Positions 41,801-50,052 of a stretch of 64,000 nucleotides of DNA are shown here, in pieces (the first letter of the stretch is position 1; the number at the start of each line of letters is the position of its first letter). The position numbers and the translations under genes are program-made. Below the pieces are notes generated by a model. The model made no database searches and had not been told where the DNA came from. It saw only the letters and a program-made list of their open reading frames with translations. Source of the stretch: Pagrus major (Eukaryota > Chordata > Actinopteri > Spariformes > Sparidae); assembly GCF_040436345.1 (NCBI RefSeq), contig NC_133237.1, positions 22,201,749 to 22,265,748 on the forward strand, in the 5' to 3' direction.

Positions 41801-42445
41801 AAGTTTAATTAGCTGCACATCCTAGACATCATTTGTCCCTGGCATTTTCAGCATGCGTTAGCAAAGTAAAATCTTCCAGAGGCAGTGAACCATTAGGATC
41901 CATACAGATGATGAACCTACCTTAAAATCCCTGCTATGCTGGGGGGTGTACTCAAACGTCCATAAAGCCCGCACCAGTCCTGACAGCTGCTCTGTAACTT
42001 CTCCTTTTGCCAGAGGACCCTTCTTCTGCAGAAGTACGCCATTTGTCTTTGGTTTGTCCTCATCCTGCTCGTCGTCTTTATAATGCTCCAAAACCAGGTA
42101 CTCAGCAAAGAGTTCAGTGTTACTGAGGCACTGCAGAATTGCATTCATGAAGCAGGTGTTCCCGTGGTTTTTGAGACCTGACACTCCAGGAATTCTCTCA
42201 CCAGACAGTAAACTCCCGAGATCCCCATCATCCATGGGCACATCTTTACTTCCAGATTTGAAAGTGGAAAATCCTCCATCATCTTTGTCATCTTCTGTTT
42301 GAACTTCAGATCCAAAGTGAGATAACGCTGTCAGTGTCCTGAGGACTCTGCTCATAAAACTGCCCACAGAGCGCACAGAGCCTCGCCTGAACAGCTTCTT
42401 GCTGAAGCTCGACTTCTTGTCCTTGGTTGCGGCTTTGCAAGACAT
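31323..42445 (-). CDS. usp31: usp31, ubiquitin-specific peptidase 31 (16 coding exons, complete)
   Basis: Encodes a cysteine deubiquitinase of the USP (C19) family that removes ubiquitin from proteins. Joining exons (minus order) 42445-41921, 41744-41610, 41238-41144, 41048-40956, 40010-39875, 39487-39340, 39256-39076, 38594-38483, 38268-38174, 37230-37153, 35838-35709, 35283-35164, 34875-34650, 34534-34376, 34052-33900 and 32812-31323 gives 3,876 nt, or 1,291 residues plus stop. All introns are GT-AG and all phases close. Seen: Cys box NHGNTCFMN (catalytic Cys98), two CPHC knuckles (about 257-260 and 585-588), GGHYTAYC His box (His689) and WYCFDDSEV (Asp about 706). The Ser/Lys-rich basic tail (about 745-1291) ends QRPQ, like human USP31 (about 1,350 aa). 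The start is the ATG matching the vertebrate N-terminus; the GTG five codons upstream is not used. Longer introns (37231-38173, 35839-37152, 32813-33899, 40011-40955) show no further genes. USP43 is the nearest paralogue, but the tail identifies USP31. Confidence 0.96.
33900..34052 (-). CDS. usp31: usp31 coding exon 15 (residues 745-796)
   Basis: Encodes STSSSLCDHWVNRLPGSRPA followed by a Ser/Ala stretch and ESVEFPGERSEDDG. Near-identical in layout to human USP31 just after the catalytic domain. Acceptor tttccgcag, donor gtgaga. The frame differs from the ORFs that can be listed here. Confidence 0.94.
34376..34534 (-). CDS. usp31: usp31 coding exon 14 (residues 692-745)
   Basis: Encodes AYCKNSIDGQWYCFDDSEVS and TAYILFYQRRTAIPSWSANS. 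WYCFDD carries the third catalytic acidic residue, and AYILFYQRR closes the USP catalytic domain. Donor gtcagc. Confidence 0.96.
34650..34875 (-). CDS. usp31: usp31 coding exon 13 (residues 617-692)
   Basis: Encodes EGDRRVKMQNMVRFPLMGMD, SSWSLPSHWSPWRRPYGLGR, and YDLYAVCNHHGNMHGGHYT. It contains the catalytic His689 in GGHYT. One-base exit at donor gtaatg. Confidence 0.96.
35113..35134 (+). repeat. (TTA)7 trinucleotide repeat in usp31 intron 12
   Basis: Perfect TTA run 30 bp downstream (on the minus strand) of the usp31 exon 12 donor. Length variation here would not change the protein. Confidence 0.93.
35164..35283 (-). CDS. usp31: usp31 coding exon 12 (residues 577-616)
   Basis: Encodes LAPDDAWRCPHCKQLQQGRI and LSLWTLPDVLILHLKRFRQ. 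CPHC (about 585-588) is the second half of the zinc finger, and LILHLKRF is a hallmark USP motif. Exactly 40 codons, phase 0 at both ends. Confidence 0.96.
35709..35838 (-). CDS. usp31: usp31 coding exon 11 (residues 533-576)
   Basis: Encodes LFGHTEEEYIPDAESVYLHR and CTLAQCFQLYTKEEQ. The CTL.QCF.LYTKEE motif is a standard USP block ahead of the second zinc knuckle. Acceptor tttcccgcag, donor gtaaca. Confidence 0.95.
37153..37230 (-). CDS. usp31: usp31 coding exon 10 (residues 507-533)
   Basis: A 78-nt exon encoding AYKSCGQGGPPHVKIVVEWD and KETKD, ending TA before gtgagt so that a Tyr codon is completed by exon 11. Matches human AHVKLVVEWDKETRDF. Reading through the donor would give an immediate TAG stop. 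Confidence 0.93.
38174..38268 (-). CDS. usp31: usp31 coding exon 9 (residues 476-507)
   Basis: Encodes VGPFSLRVVGVVGITYLLPQ and DERPLCHPTVDR, conserved in vertebrate USP31. Acceptor tctttgtag, donor gtcagt, two-base exit. Confidence 0.93.
38483..38594 (-). CDS. usp31: usp31 coding exon 8 (residues 438-475)
   Basis: Encodes FGLPFVLYMERTVTWDALQK and EILEKMRHLLRPGVYIQ, matching human FGLPFVLHLEKTIAWDLLQ. This segment escapes simple ORF listing because it has no internal start-bounded frame. Acceptor gttttag, donor gtagga, phase 0 exit. Confidence 0.94.
39076..39256 (-). CDS. usp31: usp31 coding exon 7 (residues 378-438)
   Basis: Encodes GSLLANLNHNNLKYG, a variable Ser/Thr/Pro stretch, and EKIILLVCNRACSGHQGKR, which is strongly conserved in USP31 (IVLLVCNRACTG in human). 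It ends with AG of an Arg codon before gtacag. Confidence 0.94.
39340..39487 (-). CDS. usp31: usp31 coding exon 6 (residues 329-378)
   Basis: Encodes FVLTEMYYDGFHRSFC, a run of five Asp, and ESDSIFAFETPE. Human USP31 has a closely similar segment with a shorter acidic run. Phase 0 entry, one-base exit at donor gtaaat. Confidence 0.94.
39875..40010 (-). CDS. usp31: usp31 coding exon 5 (residues 283-328)
   Basis: Encodes RPLYVTVVYQGKYSHCMRIG and then VAVPLNSTVYRLRDAVSRETKIP, a segment resembling the ubiquitin-like insert in the larger USPs (inference). The acceptor has a T-rich tract. The donor gtgcta is the weakest in the gene. Ends phase 0 after MDQ. Confidence 0.94.
40318..40425 (+). repeat. 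Teleost repeat fragment in usp31 intron 4
   Basis: Blocks tttatttaagtaacattttc, aatgcaggacttact and gtggtatgagtacttttact resemble the terminal part of the common fish element represented at 44941-45775. It lies in the 945-bp intron between exons 4 and 5 and does not affect coding. Confidence 0.4.
40956..41048 (-). CDS. usp31: usp31 coding exon 4 (residues 252-283)
   Basis: Encodes SSLTCPHCQKQSNTFDPF followed by LCISLPIPLPHTR. CPHC (about 257-260) is the first half of the zinc-binding finger. Acceptor tcccaacag, donor gtgagt. The one-base entry and two-base exit match the neighbouring exons. Confidence 0.95.
41144..41238 (-). CDS. usp31: usp31 coding exon 3 (residues 221-252)
   Basis: Acceptor gttcag, then PPIEEDDQSIEGPSPP, then SFVQELFQAQYR. 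The C-terminal half is the conserved FVQELFQAQYRS segment that precedes the first zinc knuckle. It ends with two bases of an Arg codon at donor gtaggc. Confidence 0.93.
41610..41744 (-). CDS. usp31: usp31 coding exon 2 (residues 176-220)
   Basis: Acceptor ttgcag, then NAVSKNATQFKGNAQHDAQE, the conserved QHDAQEFLLWLLDRVHED block of USP catalytic domains. It ends phase 0 at AAG/gtgaat. Confidence 0.95.
41921..42445 (-). CDS. usp31: usp31 coding exon 1 (residues 1-175)
   Basis: Starts at the ATG of MSCKAATKDKK and holds the basic N-terminus (SFSKKLFRR, RSVGSFMSRVL), an acidic variable linker, and the start of the USP domain with the Cys box around Cys98 and LQCLSNTELFAEYL. It ends phase 0 after HSRDFK at donor gtaggt. 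Human USP31 has a longer Pro/Gly/Ala-rich linker here, so the fish protein is shorter in this segment. Confidence 0.95.
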
Positions 42446-42800
42446 GATTTCTTCTTTCACAGACGTACAACTCAGACAGATGTGTTGCGGAGACCGACAG
42501 CCATCTCACTGGCTGCTATCTGCTGCTCCATCTCAAAACATGTAGACAGCGATAACGCCAACTAGTTAACGTTAAAGCTTACGCTGCAGGCAGCATTAGG
42601 TGCGTTAGCTAACCTTTGCTGATAAAACCATTTTTAATGAGGAGTCTTCTTCTAAAGCATGCCGCGGCAGTAGCTTAATCTCACTTGTCAAATAACGTTA
42701 GCAAACCGTGCTCTACAACCTCGCTTAAAATACTGACGACGGCTACTTACATACCGAGTTGAGAAGCGTGACGCGAACATTGCTCAGGTCAGTTATTTCG
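42446..42800 (-). promoter_or_regulatory. usp31: usp31 5' UTR and promoter region
   Basis: The ~350 bp upstream of the usp31 ATG has many more CpGs than the surrounding DNA (for example gccgcggcag, acgacggc, gtgacgcgaac), with no obvious TATA box at a fixed distance. This is typical of a housekeeping-type CpG promoter. The transcription start cannot be fixed from sequence. An additional noncoding exon further upstream is possible. Confidence 0.4.
42472..42504 (-). other. Short upstream ORF in the usp31 leader
   Basis: ATG followed by MAVGLRNTSV and a TGA stop, ending 26 nt before the usp31 start codon and in a different frame. If the leader is transcribed through here, it could dampen translation of usp31. 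Whether it is conserved in other fish is unknown. Confidence 0.35.
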
Positions 42801-43123
42801 ACCGCAACTTGCTCCAGAGTCACCTTGTTTTTGCGGGTTTACCGCCCCGCAGCAATGAATCAACATCGGTTATGCTGAGATCGAAGACAGCAGTGTTAGC
42901 TACTTCAGCTAACGCTGACGCTAGCTACAATAACAACAAGACCAACAGAAACAGCAACAGTCCTCTCCGGCGTTGTGTCCATCTCCAAAAGAAACTGATA
43001 GTCCTCCGTGGTATGCAGGGACTGCCAGCTAAAGCGGAGAGTGTGTCCGAAATTTGGTTAACCTCATATTTGTCACATAATTGGAGGCACATTCGGGCTA
43101 AGCTACAAATAGCAGAATCGTTT

Positions 43124-43215
43124 TACTTCTTCTTCTTCGTTGTCTTCTTGTTTGTGTTGGCAGCTGGTACGCAGGTCTACACGCACGTTACCGCCACCTG
43201 CCGGACTGGAGTGAG
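43124..43215 (+). repeat. Teleost dispersed repeat fragment (cttcttcttc...accgccacctg)
   Basis: Contains cttcttcttcttcgttg followed by cgcacgttaccgccacctgc and cggactggagtg, a repeat head common in fish genomes (from memory). It explains part of a long open frame (42809-43606) that starts at TTG and is not a gene. Confidence 0.45.
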
Positions 43216-44940
43216 AACAGCAGCCTGGCAGCCAGAAGCTCATTTAATGAACCTTTGTCATTTAAGTACTTTAAATATAGACCTAGCCAGCCATTTTAAC
43301 TGTCAAATCAATAGTATAAGTGTACTTACTGATAAATTAGCAAATTATCCCCTTTTTAACAGCAACAATACTCAGAATCAGGAGAAATTTGTGAATAAGA
43401 TATCCACAAAGACTGCAGTAGCCTGTGTAAATATGCAACTTTTTTATTCTGTTATTTTCAGCTGCAGACATAGAGCTGGGGTTGACATCACAGACACCAA
43501 AGACAGTATTGTTGATAACCATTTTATAAATCATGCTTGCCCATTTCCTGCCATTGCAGTGCATCAATGTATTAAAATAGATTTTAATGCTTTCATACTC
43601 ACATGAGCTTGTCTTGGAGGCATCTGTGCTGTAGTGCATCTGAAGGTGATCCAGTACAAAAACATTACATCGTCTCACTCTTTTCATCATCAGTGGAATT
43701 TCAGTCATTTCAACCTGTATCGTAGAAACTGATTATTTAAATGCACAACTGCTTGTACCTGCTCAGTATCAGTTATTACTGCTTTATGAAATTAAAAGAA
43801 GATCTGAGGTTTTGTTTTTGTCATTTCACTCTTCTGCCTGAGGGAGGCACAACGAGGATGGGAAGAGAAAAAGAGAAATAAAGGGACAGGATGTGTCCGT
43901 ATGTACAAATACATGCATTTAAATATTGAGTACCTCATCTAAGTGATTTTCTGTGTGTATGATTGCATATGTGGGTTTTTTTATATACTTATGCTATGTG
44001 ACATACTGATTAAACGTTAATGAACTATTTTATCTGTATGTCATGATTTTTTCAAATCTTAAGTGTGAAACAGATTATATAGAAAATAGCTGTGGAAAGG
44101 TATATCATTAAATAAAGTGGACTTTAGAGTGTGCACACCCTCTTAATGCACGTAGTTTCTATTCAATGTGAATCATCCGCTTCCTTTTCTTATAAGTGGG
44201 TGGAGAAGATAAAGATAGAGGAGAAGAAAAAATACACCTACATATGTTACAAGTACAGTTGATTTTAATGAGGCCTAATTCAGCTAATGTGAAAAGACAT
44301 ATATATATATACTTTCCTCTTGTCTTTCATAATCTACTCAAGGTGGAACATCCTGTTTACACTGTAAATGTTAAGTGGGATGACTAATTTCAGCTTAATT
44401 TCTCATCCTGCAATTACTGGCTTGAATTCAGCAATAGAAAACAAATCATAATGTCAATGAAAATCCCAAACACTGCATGTCATGATGGGCTTGTCACTGA
44501 TTCACAATCTAAGAAGTTCAGAAACCTAATGAGGAGGCAAAACACAACATAAATATTCCCCAAAAATCAAGTTTTTCATTATCAGCTACTGCTGCAGTAA
44601 TTCAATTAAAGAGAGTCTGAGTGTGCTGTCGTTCCGCTCGTCATGTCAGTAACTACACAGCACATTTCCTCAGATAATGAGTTTTGAGTGACAATTGTCT
44701 GGTGTTGTCAAGAGTTGATTAGCTGCTTGTTCTCTCTGATGGAGAAAAATGTAGCTCATACTGTAAACACTAAGTAACAGTGATAGTTTCATTGTGTTGA
44801 AATCTTGAAATCTCTTGTCAGATATCATTATGGGAGCAATCTAACGCTCTTGGCATATACACAGAGATCAATACAAGCAAAAGAAAACATGATGTTTGTC
44901 TTCAATGAAAAAAATACTACCAACCACCAAACTGCAAATT

Positions 44941-45775
44941 AGTTGCTACTTTTAACTTTTTGTTTAAGGCACTGGCAGAGGAAGTATTTTGACCTAAAAT
45001 TATCAGTATCATCTGTCAAAAGTCTAAAAGTTATAGCAATATAAAGTACTTTAAGTATCAAAAGTAAAAGTACCCATTAGGAAACAGACTGGCCCTCGTC
45101 CTTGTAATCTTACTCTTTCATAAAACGTATGGCCTCTGTAGCATTAGTTTTGTGGCTGGTAGGACCTCAACAGATAATTTGCCTTAAAGATTGAAAAGTA
45201 TTTTTAATCAAATGTAAATTTTCTATAGATAAGTTCAATGAAATACCTTACTTTTCTGTATAATACTTAAATAATAAACACTTGAAAAACACATTATGCT
45301 TATATCGAGATTCCGCTTATATGTAATAATAAAATACACACATGAGGTTTATGTATAAATCTGCGTTAACATCATTTAATCAGACTAAGTTACTGAAAAT
45401 ATAAACATTGACTCAACATGATATGGAAACTTTTGCATTAAAAGTGACACTGTGAAGGAAAATGAACATACTTTAAATGAGCGTTTTAGTCCTGATCAAC
45501 TTTTAAGTGTATTTTAACTACTTTATATACATTACTTTTAGGTAGTTCAGCCCTTTTTCATCTGTTTAATCATTTCATGTCAATCAATGTAATCAGTAAC
45601 TGAAGCTATCAGAAAAATGACATGGAGTAAAAAGTACAATATTTCACGTGAAATATAGTGGAGTAATAATATAAAGTAATATAGAAATACTCAAGTAAAG
45701 TACAAAGTTAGACATCAAATTTGAACTTAAGGGCAGTACTTGAGTTGACATGATTAAATACTTAGCACCACTGGT
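44941..45775 (+). repeat. Teleost dispersed repeat (aagtaaaagta...ccaccactg type)
   Basis: Contains aagtatcaaaagtaaaagta near 45053 and ends with gaaatactcaagtaaagtac, gcagtacttgagt and agcaccactgg. These are the hallmark blocks of a very common fish non-autonomous element ending in (c)caccactg. It is diverged and may be interrupted; the boundaries are approximate. Confidence 0.5.
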
Positions 45776-47235
45776 TTTATGCAATGTTTTGATTGTTCCA
45801 GATGCATCTGTTATGCAGCTGTTAGTGAAAGCATGGATATCAGTGATATTGTCATTGAGGGTACAGTACAGATACACTACTCACCACTGGGTGGCTCTAT
45901 GTGCACCTCAAAGTCCTGTCTTTTTTATTTTGGTCATACGTGCCACTGTTTTGGAAGACTTGGAAACAGCTCTGTGAACAATCATCATCAGTGAACAAAG
46001 TGGGTCTAAGCTGTGGTGGGTGCAAGTTTTTAACCTGTCAGCAGTTCTCTGAGTGCAGTTTACGTGATCAGAAACTGGAAACTGTTGCTGCCTCCATTAT
46101 TACAGGTTTGTGTCAAAGCTCTGATTCGACTGGCAGGATCATCAGAATGTGTTGCTTCATCCTGATTTGTCGTCTGAGTGGGTAAATTCAGCAGTAGTAA
46201 ATGGGCACGCGCTCATCCTGCCACTTCCACTTAAAAGGCAATGTGGTTGGGACAAAATAACTACCCAGTGTACTCAAGCAATCAAACATATAAAGTCACA
46301 TTGCGGCAAAGGTTTTATATACAACAGCCCTCTCTTCGCTAACAGTGGTTTGACTCATCTTATACGTACAAGAGAGAAGAAAGAAAAAAAGGTTGAATTG
46401 CACCTCCAGCAGTACGACTAATGTAACACTGTCTGAATGACCTTTGAGAAGACATGAGTGTGATCTGACGGTAAGGAAGTGCAGCTTCTTGACACAGATA
46501 AGAACTGCAAATCTGTCAAAGCAGTAACAGATCATTAATATAAACTGAAGAAAAAAACACAACTACAAAAGAAAAAGCACACATGAAATTACATATCATT
46601 AAAAAACCTCATTTCCAGGATATCTACTGTAATCTTCCCATTGTGTCACACCTATCGGACTTTAATGAGACGAGTATTGGACTTGAAAGTCAGCTTCGCT
46701 TTTGTCTTGCTTGTAACGAAATCCTTCACTTGTTGTTTGCCATCGACACTTCAAGCAGTCGGGGCCAGCTGGGGAAGTTCTCTAATGATGTGTCCATGGA
46801 AACAAGGCAAAGGGTCACATGTGTCTTATCACTCACCACAGGAAAAGCCTTCTGTTCAATTTTGCTGAGACTTGAAATGATGTCAAAACATATCCAAATC
46901 AGGGAGATGTCTACCTTTTGTTTTACCTCATTAGTGAATTACCGAAGGTACCTGATGTAACTCTCCAGACTCAGGCTTATAGTTTCCTTGTCAGCATGTT
47001 TCTTTATAATTCCCCACACAGTCACAGCTCAGGAGGCACTCACAGTTAGTCATGAGTGAAAATTCCCTCTCTTAATAACATCTGTCCTGATCATGACCCA
47101 CCTGAGAATTAAATATTAACTGGCATTGACTTTGAGCTGAAAAACAATGGATGTAGGATTCATTTTGAAATCTGAATGCAACTATTATCTTCTGGAACAT
47201 ATAAGAGTGCTGTGGTACCTTTAATAGCTTTTAAC

Positions 47236-47694
47236 GGTCCCATATTATGCTAATTTTCAGGTTCATACTTTTATTTAAGGTGTTTAATAGGAAATATTTA
47301 GATGCCTTAATGTTAAAAAACACATTATTTATCTCAGACTGTCCATCGCTGCAGCACCTCAATTCACTCTCCACCCCCTTCAGAAAAACCCCAGTCTGCT
47401 CTGATTGGTCAGCTCTCACAGGCCTGAGCAGACACTGCTCTCTGTGTTTATGCATCTGCTCAGCTGGTGTTTTTGCAAACATGGCTGTGCTGGGGGGCGT
47501 GCCGAGGGCTATGACATCAGAACGTAGCAGAAATTCTGACAGCTTGTTTAAAGGCACATTTTCTGAACACAGGCTGTGTGCAATTCTCTGTGGACTGAGC
47601 GTTTTGATACTTTCTCAGTATTCATACAGTACCCAGACCTGCCTTATGATCACCAAAGACATGGAAATCTAAACTTTTTTTCCAATATGGCACC
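47236..47694. mobile_element. MITE-like element of a teleost 'cccatattatgct' family
   Basis: Starts ggtcccatattatgctaatt and ends ccaatatggcacc, giving short imperfect terminal inverted repeats. The interior has a stretch with gattggtcagctctcacagg and acatggctgtgctgg. The cccatattatgct(a/c)attttcaggttcat head is a very common repeat start in percomorph genomes (from memory). No coding capacity. Confidence 0.6.
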
Positions 47695-49739
47695 TTCAAA
47701 CTTTTTGTACAGTCTGGTGTTTGCACAGGAGAGCACAACATTATTATAAAACAGATGTGATTTAAGTAACCTTGGCATTATGAATATTTACTGTTAGTAA
47801 GTGTTTTTCCACAAGAAACAATAAAAGCTTCAGATCTGTCTCTTATGTAGATTATTGGAGGTAATTAGTGATAAAGAAACTCCCCATTGGCAGGATGTGG
47901 ATACGCTTTCACTCTGTTGATGCTTCCATTAGTGAATGGCCAGCTCTACTCTATGATATAGTGTCTGACCGCAGCTTCTGTTATAATGGCCGCGTGTGAA
48001 ATACTGTCTACGCTCAGAGACGGGCACATCTTCCCATACAAGCATATAATTAATGCTCCTGTGCCTATTTTAAGCATTTGTGCAGATGCTACTCCGTTCA
48101 TGTATGCGCAAAAAACAGACAAGTGTGAAAACGCCTGACGTCTCCTGTGATGCAAGGGATTCACAGTGCTTCCGCTCAACCTTATTTCCATGTGCTGTAA
48201 ATATTACCGTAAGAGTGCCGTTCAATGAAGCACTGTCGAGAAAGAAATGGTTTCACAACAGGTGCCAACATAAAGGAAATAATGTTTTTTATTCATTATT
48301 TAGATATTAATCCCACGCTTAATCCTCCAAATTATGGCTCTGATGTAATCATGAGGAGGGTTTAGAAAAGTCATACATTGGTTGTAAATTACCATATTTG
48401 GTTGCCATGGCATGCTTAGTGCTACCAACAGTAGTTAATGGTGGACAAACAACAGGTGTGGGGGCAGTGACTCAGATGGAAGCCCATATCCGCAGGTGTT
48501 AAGGTAATACGGTGATTTTAGTATAGTATGTAAGTACAGTAAAACAAAAAGTGAAGAGCCAACAATTACTCTTGTATTCAATCACTGTAAATAAGAAGTT
48601 ATATTTGATTGGCCAGCAGTAAATGTAATATTTACATATTGTAGCATTGTGATAAATGGAGGAAATTGGTTTGTTTGTTTGTGTATTTATCTTTTAAGGA
48701 CGGACACTGAGACCTGTTGGACCTACTGGTGGTGTCTTGGTCTCCTGAGTTGCCCACTTACGCCCTCAGATGTAAAAGGTTCGTTTAGATGTAACCTAAT
48801 TAAAGCATTGGATGAGCTCATTAGGCAGAACAAAGTAAAAGTAGATGACTGACAGCTGAACCTGGTCCCTGCTGGTGCTCAGAGGATTTTTCTCGGCGAC
48901 ATCCCTCAGCAACAGTCAAGTGATGCCTTCAGGTGCAAACCGTAAACTCCGGTTTTTCTTTTCATTCAAATGGATGTGGTTGGAAGTGATCATCCGTATC
49001 AAGCAACCCAGAGAGTGGAGGAGAAATACGTTTACTGTTATTTTTGAAACATTAAAGCTAAAGCATGATGCAATTGAGTGCAAAACTATGGAGGAATGAA
49101 ACAGTGAAAATAAAAAATAAAAATACAGAAATAATCAAGCTGGTGGAAATAAATAGGGGCAAATGCAAAGGAAAAATAATGTACAATAAAATACCTCGTT
49201 AAAAGAATAGCCTACTAATAAAATGATAAATAAAATAGAAAATGTAATGAGATTGATACAAAGTCATATAAATACATAAGTATATTAAAACAGAAACACC
49301 AATGCACATTTTATGAGGAAATTAATGCACACATTAAAAAAAATATTTTAAAGTGCATATATTTGCATATTCTTTATTTTTGATTTACCAGTCGTGTTGT
49401 AGCTACTGTATATGTATTGCCAAATTGGGTAATAGTTTATATACAGGCCTATCTTTTGTATTTCATAAACTTTTGTATTTCTTAATCTGTTAAATTCTCT
49501 TTTTATTTGTACTTATTTCTGTCCATGTGCTGCTTCTATTACCAATTTTCCTCTGGAGGGATTATCTTTTTAATCTTTTAAGTCTTTATAAATATTGACA
49601 TTGAAAAATGAAAAATATAGGAAAAGTAAATCCAGTCCCTCCTTAATCATCTGTTGGCCATCTGGTGTAATTATTATTGCTCAGTTTATGGACAGAATGC
49701 AAATCTGTATTCAGTTTCGATTTCAGATGGCCTCAACCT

Positions 49740-50052
49740 TTTTGTGTCGTGCGCTCAACGCGCGATTGCGATATTTCCGACAGTAGTCGAGGGGCTGTGA
49801 AGTGTCGTCGCACTTCCTATGGCCATATTTGGGTGAGCATCGGTGGAGCGAGAGCTCAGGAAGCATTTCGAAGGACCAAAATGAGCTTTTGTCTGTCGTC
49901 TGTCACAGGAAAAATATCCAAACGTTGTTTTCTCTGAAGTTGATTGCGCCACGTTCAGAGAGGAAAACAGCGTCCTGCTGCAGAGAGCGGAGGAACTCTG
50001 ACACACGCAGCAGATAAAAGATTTCTCACTGGGAAACTGTCTGGAGACACAG
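49740..50052 (+). other. baiap3: Candidate 5' noncoding exon / promoter-proximal region of baiap3
   Basis: A CpG-bearing island in AT-rich surroundings (gcgctcaacgcgcgattgcg near 49750) ends at a good donor, gagacacag/gtaaac, at 50052/50053. Two short upstream ORFs lie inside (49820-49837; 49881-49937, 18 codons starting MSFCLSS). It would splice over ~7.3 kb to the acceptor at 57372/57373. It is placed on this gene by strand, position and splice-site fit only. The 5' boundary is approximate. Confidence 0.4.
49881..49937 (+). other. Upstream ORF in the candidate baiap3 leader exon
   Basis: ATG-initiated 18-codon frame (MSFCLSSVTGKISKRCFL) closed by TGA before the donor at 50052. No protein function is suggested. 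It would be a translational control element only if the exon is real. Confidence 0.2.

Larger units (their letters stand above)
43216..49739. other. Intergenic DNA between usp31 and baiap3
   Basis: Separates the divergent start regions of the two genes. Holds the dispersed repeat at 44941-45775 and the MITE-like element at 47236-47694. The remaining frames are short and unrecognised. Confidence 0.45.

Noticed and set aside
42443..42460. GTG start five codons upstream of the usp31 ATG
   Set aside because: Vertebrate nuclear genes rarely use GTG, and the ATG at 42445 aligns with the known USP31 N-terminus.
42809..43606. 265-codon plus-strand open frame upstream of usp31
   Set aside because: It opens at TTG, covers the usp31 promoter side and a common fish repeat fragment, has no recognisable domain, and shows AT-rich codon use in its second half.
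46583..46960. 125-codon plus-strand open frame between usp31 and baiap3
   Set aside because: No family resemblance and no CpG or splice context; lies in repeat-bearing intergenic DNA.
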